From: Rs1 sp034111875
GTDB lineage: Bacteria; Pseudomonadota; Gammaproteobacteria; Pseudomonadales; Balneatricaceae
Assembly (NCBI GenBank): GCA_034111875.1
Contig: JAWUWK010000059.1
Location: 1-46,552, forward strand
DNA length: 46,552 nt
Reading direction: 5' to 3'
Below are positions 9,160 to 17,383 of this stretch, in pieces (position 1 is the stretch's first letter; every line of letters starts with the position of its first letter). A program made the translations under genes and the position numbers. The notes under the pieces are model-generated. The model searched no databases, was not told the DNA's origin, and saw only the letters and a program-made list of their open reading frames with translations.

Positions 9160-10256
9160 CTTTTGCGGCGAATAGCCGACATTTTTAGTGATATTCTATT
9201 AGCGAGTCGCACCCAAGCAAAGTGCATCAGTATTGCCGAACAGGTAAAATAGCGTAAAGGTCTGATTATTTGCACCGCTCAAGTCGATGCCGGTAACGTT
9301 CCTGAACTGTTTAGTTTGCTCGTCGCTGAACGACCAGAGCTAGTGATTAATGTGGCTCTGCCCAATCAAGGTTTGACCATTATAGAGGCCTGTTTATAAG
9401 CCGGTTTGCACTCCCTGGAGATGGCAAATCATGAGCCTTTAGAGACAGCCAAATTTGAATATAAATAACCGTGGACGTCTCCGGAAAAATTTCAAAAAGC
9501 CGGTCTTAGCGCCCTACTAGGCACTGGATTTTATTTCGGGCTACCAATGTATTCACCGCCTATCTGGCGAAGCACTCTTTTGATGAAATTCATGAGCTAT
9601 ATATAATCGACGTCAATGGTTGAGATCACGGTTACCCGTTTGTCACCAATTTCAATCCGGAAATAAATATCTGTGAAGTCACTGGTAAGTGTCGGCACTG
9701 GCAAAACGGCGAGTTTGTAACGACTGATGCTATGTCAGAAAAAAGCCAGTTTCACTTGCCTTGAAGGCGAATAAACTTACAATATTTATCGGATGTACCT
9801 GAAGAGTTAGAATCGCTTACTAAGCATTACCCGAGTTTAACAGGTGCACAATTCTGGATGAGCTTTGGCGATAGCTACTTAAAGCATTTAAATGTGTTAG
9901 GTAACGTCGGTACGCCAGTTGAATGCAACGGCCAAAAGATAGTCCCGATTCAGTTTCTGGCCAAAATGGTACCCGATCCTTCCAGTTTAGGCCCGCGTAC
10001 AAAAAGCCGTACCTTTATCGGTGTCGGTGTCGGTGTCGGTGTAAAAGGGATCAAAGAAGGTGAACAGAAAACGATATACTGTTACAACACTTGTGATCAT
10101 AAAGCTTGTTATCAGAAAGTGGGATCTCAAGCGATCTCGTAAACAGGTGTGCCGATTATGATCGGCGCCAAACAGATGGTGCAAGGCAACTGGATAAAAC
10201 TCGGTCTCTGGAATATTGAGCAATTTGATCCTGACGGTTTTAATCTCGACAGTTAA
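9160..10256 (+). pseudogene. Carboxynorspermidine/carboxyspermidine synthase pseudogene (saccharopine dehydrogenase family)
   Basis: The intact enzyme condenses aspartate semialdehyde with a diamine, making carboxy(nor)spermidine with NADPH. Recognisable pieces run colinearly: DILLASRTQAKCISIAEQV (about 9187), AERPELVINVALPNQGLTI (about 9327), KFEYK and EKFQKAGLSALLGTGF (about 9450-9530), NGEFV, then HYPSLTGAQFWMSFGDSYL-like sequence, KIVPIQFLAKMVPDPSSLGP (about 9942), TIYCYNTCDHKACYQKVGSQ (about 10070) and GVPIMIGAKQMVQGNWIKL to NIEQFDPDGFNLDS, TAA 10254. At least six stops or frameshifts interrupt it and the N-terminal NADP-binding glycine motif is not recoverable. It heads a dead polyamine cluster with the decarboxylase 112 bases downstream. 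Family identity is very likely. Confidence 0.88.
10019..10042 (+). repeat. Hexanucleotide tandem repeat (CGGTGT)x4 inside the synthase pseudogene
   Basis: Four exact copies of CGGTGT sit where related intact proteins read a short 'GV-x-x-x-GI' segment; here it reads GVGVGVGVKG. The array probably arose by slippage after selection relaxed. It is too short and too deep in dead sequence to propose phase variation. Confidence 0.8.
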
Positions 10257-10367
10257 TCATTTTAGTGGCCGGTAGAGCAACTCCATCGCCCTCTACAGCA
10301 CTTAAGGCTATAGACTGGGCAGTTAACCGCTGCCCTCTTAGAATATGTATGTGCTCTGGCTCTCTAT

Positions 10368-10993
10368 ATGCAATTTACTGACTTTTCAAAACTTAATTTA
10401 CAGCGCTTACCTTCCCCCTGCTTTGTTGAACAAAAATTTGATCATTTATTGAGCCAAATGCAATGGGTAAATTTTGGAGGCGGGCACCATATTAGCGCCT
10501 AAAATTATGATATTCAGGCGCTGGTCAATCGTATCAAGTGCTGTGCAAAAAAGTATCAAGTACAAGTGTATTTAGAGCCTGGCGAAGCGATTGGCAGTGG
10601 CGTCTTGTGCGCTGAAGTGCTCTAAATTATCAACAGTGATGGAAAACGGGCAATTTTAGAAACCTCAGCGACTTGTCATATGCCGGATAACATAGAGATG
10701 CCCTATCGCCCAGAGATTCTCGGTGCAGGCAATGTTAATCAATTCGCTCATTGCTACCGCCTCGCTGGGCTGACTTGTCTGGCTGGGGATGCGATTAATG
10801 ACTACCGTTTTGAAAAACCACTAAAATAGGTCAGCGCCTAGTATTCGAAGACATGGCACATTAGACTATGCTAAAAACCACCACTTTTAATGGCACTAAA
10901 TCCCTAGCTACCGCAATATGGGATTCTAACACTGGCCACTTAGAAGTCATAAAAGAGTTTGGCTATGAAGATTTCAAACAGCGTTTATCTTAA
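10368..10993 (+). pseudogene. nspC: Carboxynorspermidine decarboxylase pseudogene with internal deletion
   Basis: The intact enzyme is a PLP-dependent fold-III (alanine racemase-like) decarboxylase turning carboxy(nor)spermidine into (nor)spermidine. The remnant starts at ATG 10368 (MQFTDFSKLNLQRLPSPCFV), then jumps directly to FDHLLSQMQWVNFGGGHHIS. In normal proteins (about 370 residues) some 180-200 residues lie between these motifs, including the PLP lysine. Downstream pieces are VQVYLEPGEAIGSGV, ETSATCHMPDNIEMPYRPEI, RLAGLTCLAGDAINDYRF, FEDMAH and TTTFNGTKS to FGYEDFKQRLS, TAA 10991. TAA, TAG and a frameshift break these too. Deletion of the barrel core makes restoration impossible. Confidence 0.9.
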
Positions 10994-11023
10994 TGCTCTG
11001 TCTCCCTTATTAACGTTGCACTG

Positions 11024-11551
11024 ATGCAAACAGACACCAGCGAGATGCAAATAATAACCGCAGACTTATCTTTAAACAGTGCTTTTAAGCGCTATATGAA
11101 AATTTGTAATCACTGTGGTATCGATTTTTACCAAGACCTTTACCCCACGCCAGAAAATGCATTAGATACTATTGTGAAGCATGCGAAGGGAGTAGACTTG
11201 CACGCTAATTTTTTTCCTTACTGCACGCATTTCTGCATCCAGGATGGGGAGATTCTCGGTGCTATTCGCCTGCGTTTGGGCAGTAATGCCTTTATAAAGC
11301 AAGAAATTGGCCATATTGGTTATGAAACCAAACCTAGTGCAAGGGGTAAGGGAGTGGCAAAAGCCTTACTTATGTATGTAAAAGATCAACTGCTGATCAG
11401 ACCTGTGATGATCATTTGTGATGCGTCAAACATCGCTTCAACTAAGGTGATCCGTTATTGTGGAGGAATATTATTGGAAGATAAAGGCACTGATAGTGAC
11501 GCTATTTTACGTTTTTCACTGAGCCCTAGCTCAATGCCTAACCATGAATAA
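11024..11551 (+). CDS. GNAT-family N-acetyltransferase
   Basis: This 175-residue protein carries a GNAT fold. The acetyl-CoA-binding motif A is visible in GHIGYETKPSARGKGVAKAL, with the R-x-x-G-x-A pyrophosphate loop at RGKGVA, followed by a helix and CDASNIASTKVIRYCGG, the typical 'N-x-x-S-x-x-x-I-x-x-x-G' motif B. The N-terminal half (DFYQDLYPTPENALDTI, CIQDGEILGAIRLRLG) fits the substrate-binding strands. It lies between the dead decarboxylase and the dead agmatinase on the same strand, so it may have belonged to that polyamine cluster and could have acetylated a polyamine; this is only a guess from position. No Shine-Dalgarno is evident; ATG 11045 is an alternative start. The frame is intact but expression may be lost. 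Confidence 0.72.
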   Translation: MQTDTSEMQIITADLSLNSAFKRYMKICNHCGIDFYQDLYPTPENALDTIVKHAKGVDLHANFFPYCTHFCIQDGEILGAIRLRLGSNAFIKQEIGHIGYETKPSARGKGVAKALLMYVKDQLLIRPVMIICDASNIASTKVIRYCGGILLEDKGTDSDAILRFSLSPSSMPNHE

Positions 11552-11766
11552 TCCTAGATTCGGCAGCTAGGCGCGAAAAGCTGTGCAAGAGATTACTGAG
11601 CAAAGAAAATTATAAAACTTCGTGGTCACCTTCTTGGTAATGAGATATTTTCTAGTTTTCTGGGCGCATCAAGAGTTTGTGTAGACTTTGGTGACTACAC
11701 TGTCGAATTTAGGGTAATAGGCCAATGACCAAAACCTGCCTCTATTTGTTAAAACAATGGGACATT

Positions 11767-12662
11767 ATGACGACTGAAATCGACGAAGACTATCCTATTT
11801 TTTTAGGCTCTTAAATTCAACAACCACCCGCTAAAAAAAAGCTTTTCATGTACTCCCTGTACCCTATTAAAAAATAGTTTCTTATGGCGAGGGGACAGCA
11901 CTAGGCCCATCGGCTATCTTAAAAGCCTCTTGGCAACTAGAAGAATGGGACGGCAAGAGCAAGCCTTGCGATCGAGGTATTTATACTTGCGTGGCATTTG
12001 ATTGCAGCGTTTTGGCTGAACAAGTTATTAAAAATATAGCCCAAGCGACTAAGACGATTGTAGGTTATGGCGCTATGTCGGCGGTGTTTGGCGGTGAAAA
12101 TACGATGACTTACGGTGTTGCAAAAGGCCTGCGCCAAGCGGGATACGGCGATTTTAGTATAGTACAGATCGATGCCCACGCCGATTTAAGAGAAGCCTAT
12201 GAGGGTGACAAATTATCACATACCTATGTCATGAAGCGCTGTGTGGACTTAGGCTTCCCCTTATACCAATTAGGTATTCGAGCTTTTTGTGAAGAGGAGA
12301 TGCAAATACGCGCTGACAGCGGCGTTTTATCCTAGGACGCAGAGGATTTAGTACCACAAAACATCCAGAGCATTAATTTACCGGCAGATTGTCCCAAAAA
12401 AGTATTTTTCACCTTAGATATTGACGGCATGGATCCCTCGGTCTTTCCTTGCACAGGCACCTCATTACCGGGTGGATTAGGCTGGTATCAGACCCTTAAT
12501 TTATTTGAATCTGTCGCCAAACAACGCGACATCATGGCCTTTGATATTATGGAATTCGCCCCTATTGAAGGTTTTCATGCCTACGATTTTGCCGCGGATT
12601 TACTCACTTATAAAATGATGGGCATAGTACAGAGAAACAGCGACCGAGTAGTTAAAAGTTAA
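11767..12662 (+). pseudogene. speB: Agmatinase/ureohydrolase pseudogene
   Basis: The intact enzyme hydrolyses agmatine to putrescine plus urea using two Mn ions. The remnant starts at ATG 11767 (MTTEIDEDYPIFLGS) and hits TAA. Shifted frames then give GEGTALGPSAILKASWQLEE, VFGGENTMTYGVAKGLRQ, the metal motif IVQIDAHADLREAYEGDKLS, HTYVMKRCVDLGFPLYQLG, a TAG at 12333-12335, PADCPKKVFFTLDIDGMDPS with the second Asp pair, and FDIMEFAPIEG. The usual metal-binding His of the GGEHS/GGDHS motif has become Asn (GGENT), a second sign of lost function. It closes the broken polyamine cluster that begins at 9160. Family identity is firm from the metal motifs; agmatinase rather than another ureohydrolase is inferred from context. 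Confidence 0.87.
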
Positions 12663-12876
12663 AAAACTTAAATGCGTCATTACTTGACTGTCAGATTTCA
12701 GAATTATCAATGAGTCTTTACCAACAAAGCATCGCTGGTTGTTGATAAAGTAGTTTTTGGATCTTACTATTCAAAACTGACTCACTTAGCCTACAGCCAA
12801 TTATATCTACTAAAATGCTAGCTTAAGACCTGTGCAGTATATCAACCAAAGGTCTTTTCTCACATGGGGGTTATCT

Positions 12877-13320
12877 ATGGTTTTTGAGCAAAGTCGCAGC
12901 GCTGTCTATCGCTATATTTTAAAACGTTTTGAAATGGCACTTGGCTTAGGCTTAATTCTATTAGTTGCGATCAATGAGGCCATGTTAACTGAGCTTATGG
13001 CTGGTCTAATATTTTGTGCTCTTGTTCTATTAAGTATCCCCAGTGTTGTAAAAGGTGTGAGGGCAATGCAAGGGGCAAAGTTAACCATAACAGATGACAC
13101 GCTTACCCTTGCAACAACAAACAAGAGTAAAGAATACAACTTAAAGGACTTTAAAATTTTGCTTTACAAAAAAAGCGCCAATAAGGTTACTTCTTTCGCA
13201 ATAATGGCTGAAAATCAAGGTGTCAAAATTGAGTACTACCAAGGGATGAATGAAATTTTTTCATTACTGAGTCAAAGTGTCAGTATGCGTAAAAAAATTC
13301 CTTGGTGGCAGCGCCTATAA
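12877..13320 (+). CDS. Small inner-membrane protein of unknown function
   Basis: This protein of 147 residues has two predicted membrane helices close together, about residues 19-32 (MALGLGLILLVAI) and 36-55 (LMAGLIFCALVLLSIPSV), joined by a very short loop. A cytosolic C-terminal half of alternating strands follows (AKLTITDDTLTLATTNKSKE, KDFKILLYKKSA). This two-helix-plus-beta layout resembles membrane-anchored PH-like domain proteins, but I cannot assign a family. I start it at ATG 12877 because GGGGG lies six to ten bases upstream; an upstream GTG at 12832 would add 15 residues without a good ribosome site. It stands alone between the dead agmatinase gene and the convergent amidotransferase, and shows no damage. 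Confidence 0.55.
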   Translation: MVFEQSRSAVYRYILKRFEMALGLGLILLVAINEAMLTELMAGLIFCALVLLSIPSVVKGVRAMQGAKLTITDDTLTLATTNKSKEYNLKDFKILLYKKSANKVTSFAIMAENQGVKIEYYQGMNEIFSLLSQSVSMRKKIPWWQRL

Positions 13321-13549
13321 TAGCTAAAGGCTGCATAGTCTTGAGTTTTTTAAGCGCTAATTGATTGAATTTTTTGACGGGGTTTCAATTCTTTAACAAT
13401 ATTTTGGACCAGTAATTCCCCTACAGCATTGAATATAAGATCATGGATTCTATATGCACTTTGAAGCTTCTCAATCAGCAATATGACAGGCTAAATATCT
13501 TAGTTTGCAGGATACATCAATCAAGTGCCGCTTTAAAAGCCGAATCCAT

Positions 13550-14275
13550 TTACTGTAACTTCGAACGTAAAAAATTACAGATCCAAGTAGCCACTAATGA
13601 CCTCTGGATTGGACTTTCGATGGCCTCTATCGCTTGTGTACTCAAGTCGAAAGGTATTAAGCTTAGATCTCGTCGATTGATCAGTAGTGTTTGGGTGTAC
13701 TCAGCTGAAAATTCCGGGTGGCCTTGGAATGATATAGCCCTGGCGTTGTAATCCAATGCTGCATAGGGGCAAAATTCTGAGCTTGCAACCACTTGGCAGT
13801 TTTCAGCTAACTCTACTACTTGATCTTGATGGAAAGCTTGAATTGAAAAGTCTGAGTGAGCACCTAACAGCCAATCAGGGCGATAATTGAGTTGGTATTT
13901 GGCTACACCTAAACTCCAACCTCTGTCTGATTTAACGACTTTTCCGCCGAGTGCCTGAGCTATTAACTGATGACCGAAACAAATGCCAACCATAGGAATA
14001 TCTTGTTTATAGGCGGTTTTAATGAGTTGTGTTAATTGTGGAATCCACTGATGTTGTTCGTAAACTCCATATTTCGAACCGGTAAATAGCCAGGCATCAC
14101 ACTCATTGACATCAGTGGGTATTTCATTGTCTAGGACGGCAAAGTATTTAAAGCTTAAGTTGGTATCACAAGCGACTAAGAGGTCGCGAAACATATCTGG
14201 ATAGCTAGCGTATTGTTGACGAAACTCTGCAGGAGGTAAGCCTGTTTCCAAAATTCCAATACAAATATTTTTCAT
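13550..14275 (-). CDS. Class I glutamine amidotransferase-like protein
   Basis: This 241-residue, stand-alone GATase1 domain has a full catalytic triad: Cys99 in the nucleophile elbow GICFGH, His186 and Glu188 in GHPEF. Other family marks are WLFTGSKYGVYE, ALGGKVVKSDRGWSLGV and the late FQGHPEFSAEY. This branch (annotated variously as a GMP synthase glutaminase-like protein) commonly works on gamma-glutamyl compounds or is of unknown substrate; gamma-glutamyl-polyamine hydrolases such as PuuD are distant relatives. It lies near a dead polyamine cluster, but this is weak evidence. The ATG at 14275 has only a modest AGAG ribosome site. The gene is intact. Confidence 0.8.
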   Translation of the reverse strand: MKNICIGILETGLPPAEFRQQYASYPDMFRDLLVACDTNLSFKYFAVLDNEIPTDVNECDAWLFTGSKYGVYEQHQWIPQLTQLIKTAYKQDIPMVGICFGHQLIAQALGGKVVKSDRGWSLGVAKYQLNYRPDWLLGAHSDFSIQAFHQDQVVELAENCQVVASSEFCPYAALDYNARAISFQGHPEFSAEYTQTLLINRRDLSLIPFDLSTQAIEAIESPIQRSLVATWICNFLRSKLQ

Positions 14276-14616
14276 TCATAAACTCTTATATTATTGATGT
14301 TCTCTGACTGAGAGAGCAGTGTTTAAATTCAACATATTGTCTGTGTTGAATTTAAACGATAAAATACAGCACAGAGATCCTAGCACTTTAACCAATCCTT
14401 CCCAAACCTTCTGAGAAATGTTGATACAAGTAAAAGCTATGATCGCATTTTCCAAAAGTAGCAATAACATGCCTCGTACTCTGGAGGGAGATTCGTTATA
14501 TAGCTAGACCTACTGTTTGCGATAACTTGCTATTGTATTGTATTGTAACAATTTTAAAAAGATGCCCGTGTTTTTTAATATTTTAAATGTATGGCGTAAA
14601 ATAAAAAATATTTGAA
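14276..14616. other. Intergenic region upstream of the amidotransferase
   Basis: No gene is visible in these 341 bases. The region is AT-rich and holds the strong palindrome at 14321-14357 and a pentanucleotide run, TATTG repeated three times at 14531-14545. It should contain the promoter of the amidotransferase gene, but I see no clear -35/-10 pair. Confidence 0.4.
14321..14357. repeat. Perfect 14-bp inverted repeat upstream of the amidotransferase gene
   Basis: GTTTAAATTCAACA (14321-14334) and TGTTGAATTTAAAC (14344-14357) are exact complements with a 9-base loop. The arms are AT-rich and there is no T-run, so it is a poor intrinsic terminator. It lies 46-82 bases upstream of the amidotransferase start at 14275, where a regulator-binding palindrome or a 5'-leader hairpin would sit. 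I do not recognise it as the operator of a known regulator. Confidence 0.6.
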
Positions 14617-15500
14617 CTATTTTAAAAATTCACTATTAATCTGTATAGTTTGCAATGCTTGTTTGTTATCTGGTCGCAGATTTTTCTGTAGCGAATACTC
14701 TTTATTATAAACTTCATTTACCCCGGATTGATTAAACACAGTGGTTTTTTGACCATCGTACATAGCCGTTTTAGCCCAACTATTCATCATTACTAGTGGA
14801 TGGGGCTTCTCTTGATCTAGCGGCTAACCATTGCTGTATTGACTATAGCCCTCTTCGCAACTTAGAACATCGCGCATTAAGTTAGGAACAACATCCACAC
14901 GACTGGATAAATGTTGATAGATTATTGGCGGCTTATTAGGATCAATTATCGCCAGAGGTACTTTGCTTTGCCACTGGGAAAAATTACCGTTATGGCCCCA
15001 ATTATTTTTGTTTTGTATCGTTAAATTCTTGGCCGTGATCACTGGTCAATACAATAATAGTAATATCGTATTCCCCTGACTCTTTAAGAGTTTGGATAGA
15101 TTCACCAATTAAGCCATCTATAAAGTTAAGTGAGTTTCGGTAGCGATTAAAAAAAGCTGTTGGATCGTAATCATTATTCAAAGAGGCGTAAGACACTGAC
15201 TTCAGACTTGGGGTAAATTTCAAGCTAAAATCATTCGGTATCTCGTAACCATGGGCGGCATCGTAAAACAATAGACTAAAAAACGGCTTAGACCTTTCAC
15301 GCTACTGCATAAAGTGTCTAAATTTACGGGTTATTTCAATATCTCGAGACACTTTATTAGCGCCTTTTATAAGTAATTCAATTTCTTATTTCACACTGGC
15401 AAATACTGTACGATCAAATTCACGGCTGGTCAGTGCGGCACTGGAGAAAACCCCAAACTGATAGTGCTTTTGCTTAAGACTATCTTTTGACCGATACAAC
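14617..15500 (-). pseudogene. YejM/PbgA-like inner-membrane sulfatase-fold protein, C-terminal remnant
   Basis: YejM/PbgA proteins have five membrane helices and a periplasmic alkaline-phosphatase/sulfatase-fold domain, and help control LPS levels in enterobacteria. Only periplasmic parts survive. Reading down from about 15480: KQKHYQFGVFSSAALTSREF, a TAA, RDIEITRKFRHFMQ, a TAG, PFFSLLFYDAAHGYEIPND, NRYRNSLNFIDGLIGESIQ, IIVLTSDHGQEFNDT, a frameshift, NWGHNGNFSQWQSKVPLAII, SSRVDVVPNLMRDVLSCEEG, a TAG at 14825-14823, then a tail to TAG at 14617. The sulfatase-fold hallmarks TSDHGQEFND and WGHNGNF are clear. The membrane half is gone upstream of about 15500. Identification with the family is firm; exact orthology to YejM is not proven. 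Confidence 0.87.
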
Positions 15501-15839
15501 TCAAGCAGTGAGTAACAGATTAAAAAAACCAGCCTCTCAAAATACATCTTCCACTAAGAGCGGCAATTTTATGCTAGCTGTTATGCTGTCATTTGTATGC
15601 TCATATAGGCCGCTGGCAACAGATTAATATGAATATATGTTTCAAAATGTATTTTGATCAATATCTTTTTCTTACTATTCATCTTAAATAAAGTTATTTT
15701 AAGTATTCTCTTGAATCTTTCTATATTAAACTAAAATAACTTTTTAAAAACTTGAATTATCATTAATAACGCATACTATTATTCATTATAGGATCATCCG
15801 TTTTTTGATTTTCCTGCATACCGTCGTATTCGAGGTTAT
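15501..15839. other. AT-rich intergenic region
   Basis: I see no gene. The left part probably carries unrecognisable remains of the YejM-like membrane domain. From about 15640 the sequence is strongly AT-rich, with many A/T runs, as expected for the promoter region of the plus-strand gene at 15840. This is also where the run of pseudogenes ends. Confidence 0.4.
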
Positions 15840-16244
15840 ATGAACGCCATAGGAAAAGTAAAATTTTTAACTAGCCCAGCCCTTGTTGAAAGACCTGATG
15901 GTAGACGTTGGCGTTTGTATCAACACAATAATATTTTCGTTGATGATCGAATTTTTACAAATAGACGCCAAAAAATAGAAATTCTACTAAATAATAATAA
16001 TTTAGTTGTCATTGAAGATGGTCAAAGCTGGACACCGACTCAGGAAACCCACCAAGAAATGGAGGAATATTTTTCAGCTGATGCGACCATTAGCGATAGT
16101 GCTAAAGGTAAGGCCTCTGCTATTGAACAGCTCTTACAATGCCTGCTCGTTGAGGAAGTGACGAGTAGAAGTATGCGCTCTTTCAATTCGGAAAATGAGT
16201 TACTCAATTCAGAGCTGCACTTCGCCGAAAGATGGTCCAGCTGA
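15840..16244 (+). CDS. Hypothetical protein, 134 aa
   Basis: I do not recognise this protein. It starts at ATG 15840 with GAGG six to nine bases upstream, a good ribosome site. The first third (SPALVERPDGRRWRLYQHNN, then IFVDDRIFTN) looks like a compact beta-domain with an RWRLY strand; the middle (NRRQKIEILLNNNNLVVIE) is strand-rich; the last third (residues about 70-134) is acidic and helical, ending SELHFAERWSS. There is no signal peptide or membrane helix. It is the first undamaged gene right of the decayed zone and is followed 229 bases later by a DUF5062 gene on the same strand. Codon use looks like its neighbours. Real coding is likely from the ribosome site and open length. Confidence 0.5.
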   Translation: MNAIGKVKFLTSPALVERPDGRRWRLYQHNNIFVDDRIFTNRRQKIEILLNNNNLVVIEDGQSWTPTQETHQEMEEYFSADATISDSAKGKASAIEQLLQCLLVEEVTSRSMRSFNSENELLNSELHFAERWSS

Positions 16245-16473
16245 GCTAGGCCATATAATCTATCTATCCTTTTCACCCCTTAAAATTCAAATTGAAATAT
16301 TTAATTATGATGTCTACTAGGCATAGCTTTGTATAGACTTCAGAAATTATCTGGGAATTATTTTTTTGCTTGATATATGGCAAGCGGTGGCGTTATCCTG
16401 CAAGTGATAATTTTTGAGGCATTAAAACTCTAGAATTTAACATTAAGCATTTAAAAAATCGGCAGGGAATTAT

Positions 16474-16740
16474 ATGAAATCACAACTCAAACAAGACGCG
16501 CCATTACTTAAAGAAGCTATCCGTGTCGGTGGTGTCTATATTCAACAGCGAGGGGCGGGCAAGTTTGAGCCATCAGATTCAATGAGCGTTAAGGTGGAAG
16601 CTATTTATCGCTTGTTAGTACAAGACAAACTAATTATTCCTCTGGCTCAAGACAAAGAAGACAGCAGTGCAATGAAACACAAACTGGCACTGTGGATGGA
16701 AAAACAACTGCCGAGCGATCATCCTTTAAAAAAGCATTAA
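16474..16740 (+). CDS. DUF5062 family protein
   Basis: This 88-residue soluble protein matches the DUF5062 family, small gammaproteobacterial proteins of unknown function. Conserved stretches are the N-terminal LLKEAIRVGGVYIQQRGA, VEAIYRLLVQDKLI and the closing LPSDHPL. Length is normal. The ATG at 16474 has AGGGA eight bases upstream. The predicted fold is mostly helical. It is followed 66 bases downstream by a GreA/B-like gene on the same strand, so the two may be co-transcribed. No function is established for the family. Confidence 0.82.
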   Translation: MKSQLKQDAPLLKEAIRVGGVYIQQRGAGKFEPSDSMSVKVEAIYRLLVQDKLIIPLAQDKEDSSAMKHKLALWMEKQLPSDHPLKKH

Positions 16741-16806
16741 TTGGTAATGTTTTGCAGACTATTTCAAGTCAAATATCTTTAACAGAGGCCATTAGCGATT
16801 AAGCAT

Positions 16807-17313
16807 TTGATAAGCAGAAACGAATTGCTCCATAAAGTGTTAACCGCTCTCAATACCCAATTAACATTAACTAAACAGGCGGCCGATAACTCCCGCCAAC
16901 AAGCGACTCATTTCGAATCAATTGCAGAGTCTAGATATGATAGTTTAGGTCTTGAGCAGGCCTATCTAGCACATGGTTTATCTGTTCGAGCAATGGAGTG
17001 TATGGCAGATATTCAACAGATAAAGATCATCCTAACTTCACTATTTGAAAAGCCATTAAACACGGCATCTTGTTCAAAACAAAACGTGCACATGGGCTCC
17101 ATTATAACTTTGCAAAAAACCAAGAATCTCAGCAGCATTGCAATTTATTGCCAGTTATTACCTATTAAGGGAGGCGCGATAATCAAGCACAATGACTTAG
17201 ATATCCAATTAATCTCAGACCGTTCGCCTTTAGGCAGCAGTCTGCTCGGTAAGTACGCCGATGATATAGTAACAATCAATGCTTTCGATTATAAAATATT
17301 GGACATCGTTTAA
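16807..17313 (+). CDS. GreA/GreB-family transcription factor-like protein
   Basis: Gre factors enter the RNA polymerase secondary channel and rescue backtracked complexes. This 168-residue protein has the same two-part plan: an N-terminal helical hairpin (about 1-75), with AADNSRQQATHFESIAESRY and LGLEQAYLAHGLS, and a C-terminal FKBP-like domain (about 95-168) with MGSIITLQKTK, LPIKGGAI, and SPLGSSLLGKYADD, which echoes the 'SPLG-x-ALLGK' signature of GreA/B. The acidic pair at the coiled-coil tip of true GreA is not evident, so it is better called Gre-like and may bind polymerase without cleavage activity. The start appears to be TTG at 16807; no strong ribosome site is visible. It probably shares a transcript with the DUF5062 gene. 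Confidence 0.68.
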   Translation: MISRNELLHKVLTALNTQLTLTKQAADNSRQQATHFESIAESRYDSLGLEQAYLAHGLSVRAMECMADIQQIKIILTSLFEKPLNTASCSKQNVHMGSIITLQKTKNLSSIAIYCQLLPIKGGAIIKHNDLDIQLISDRSPLGSSLLGKYADDIVTINAFDYKILDIV

Positions 17314-17383
17314 GGATGTAAATGGATCCCCAATAGGTTAGTCTCTCCTATTAGCCCTTTAAGGTCGACTTGTAGATTCACTA

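Noticed and set aside
10019..10042. CGGTGT repeats as a phase-variation switch
   Set aside because: Six-base units cannot change frame and the host gene is already dead.
9858..10142. Open frame of 94 codons as an independent gene
   Set aside because: It is simply one surviving in-frame segment of the carboxynorspermidine synthase pseudogene.
13443..13751. 102-codon plus-strand frame
   Set aside because: It runs antisense through the 3' end of the amidotransferase gene and shows no family likeness or ribosome site.
1..15500. All pseudogenes as sequencing errors
   Set aside because: The decarboxylase has a large deletion, the sulfatase-like gene lacks its membrane half, and lesions include missense changes and mixed stop codons, whereas neighbouring genes are clean. 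Single-base lesions still merit a read check.
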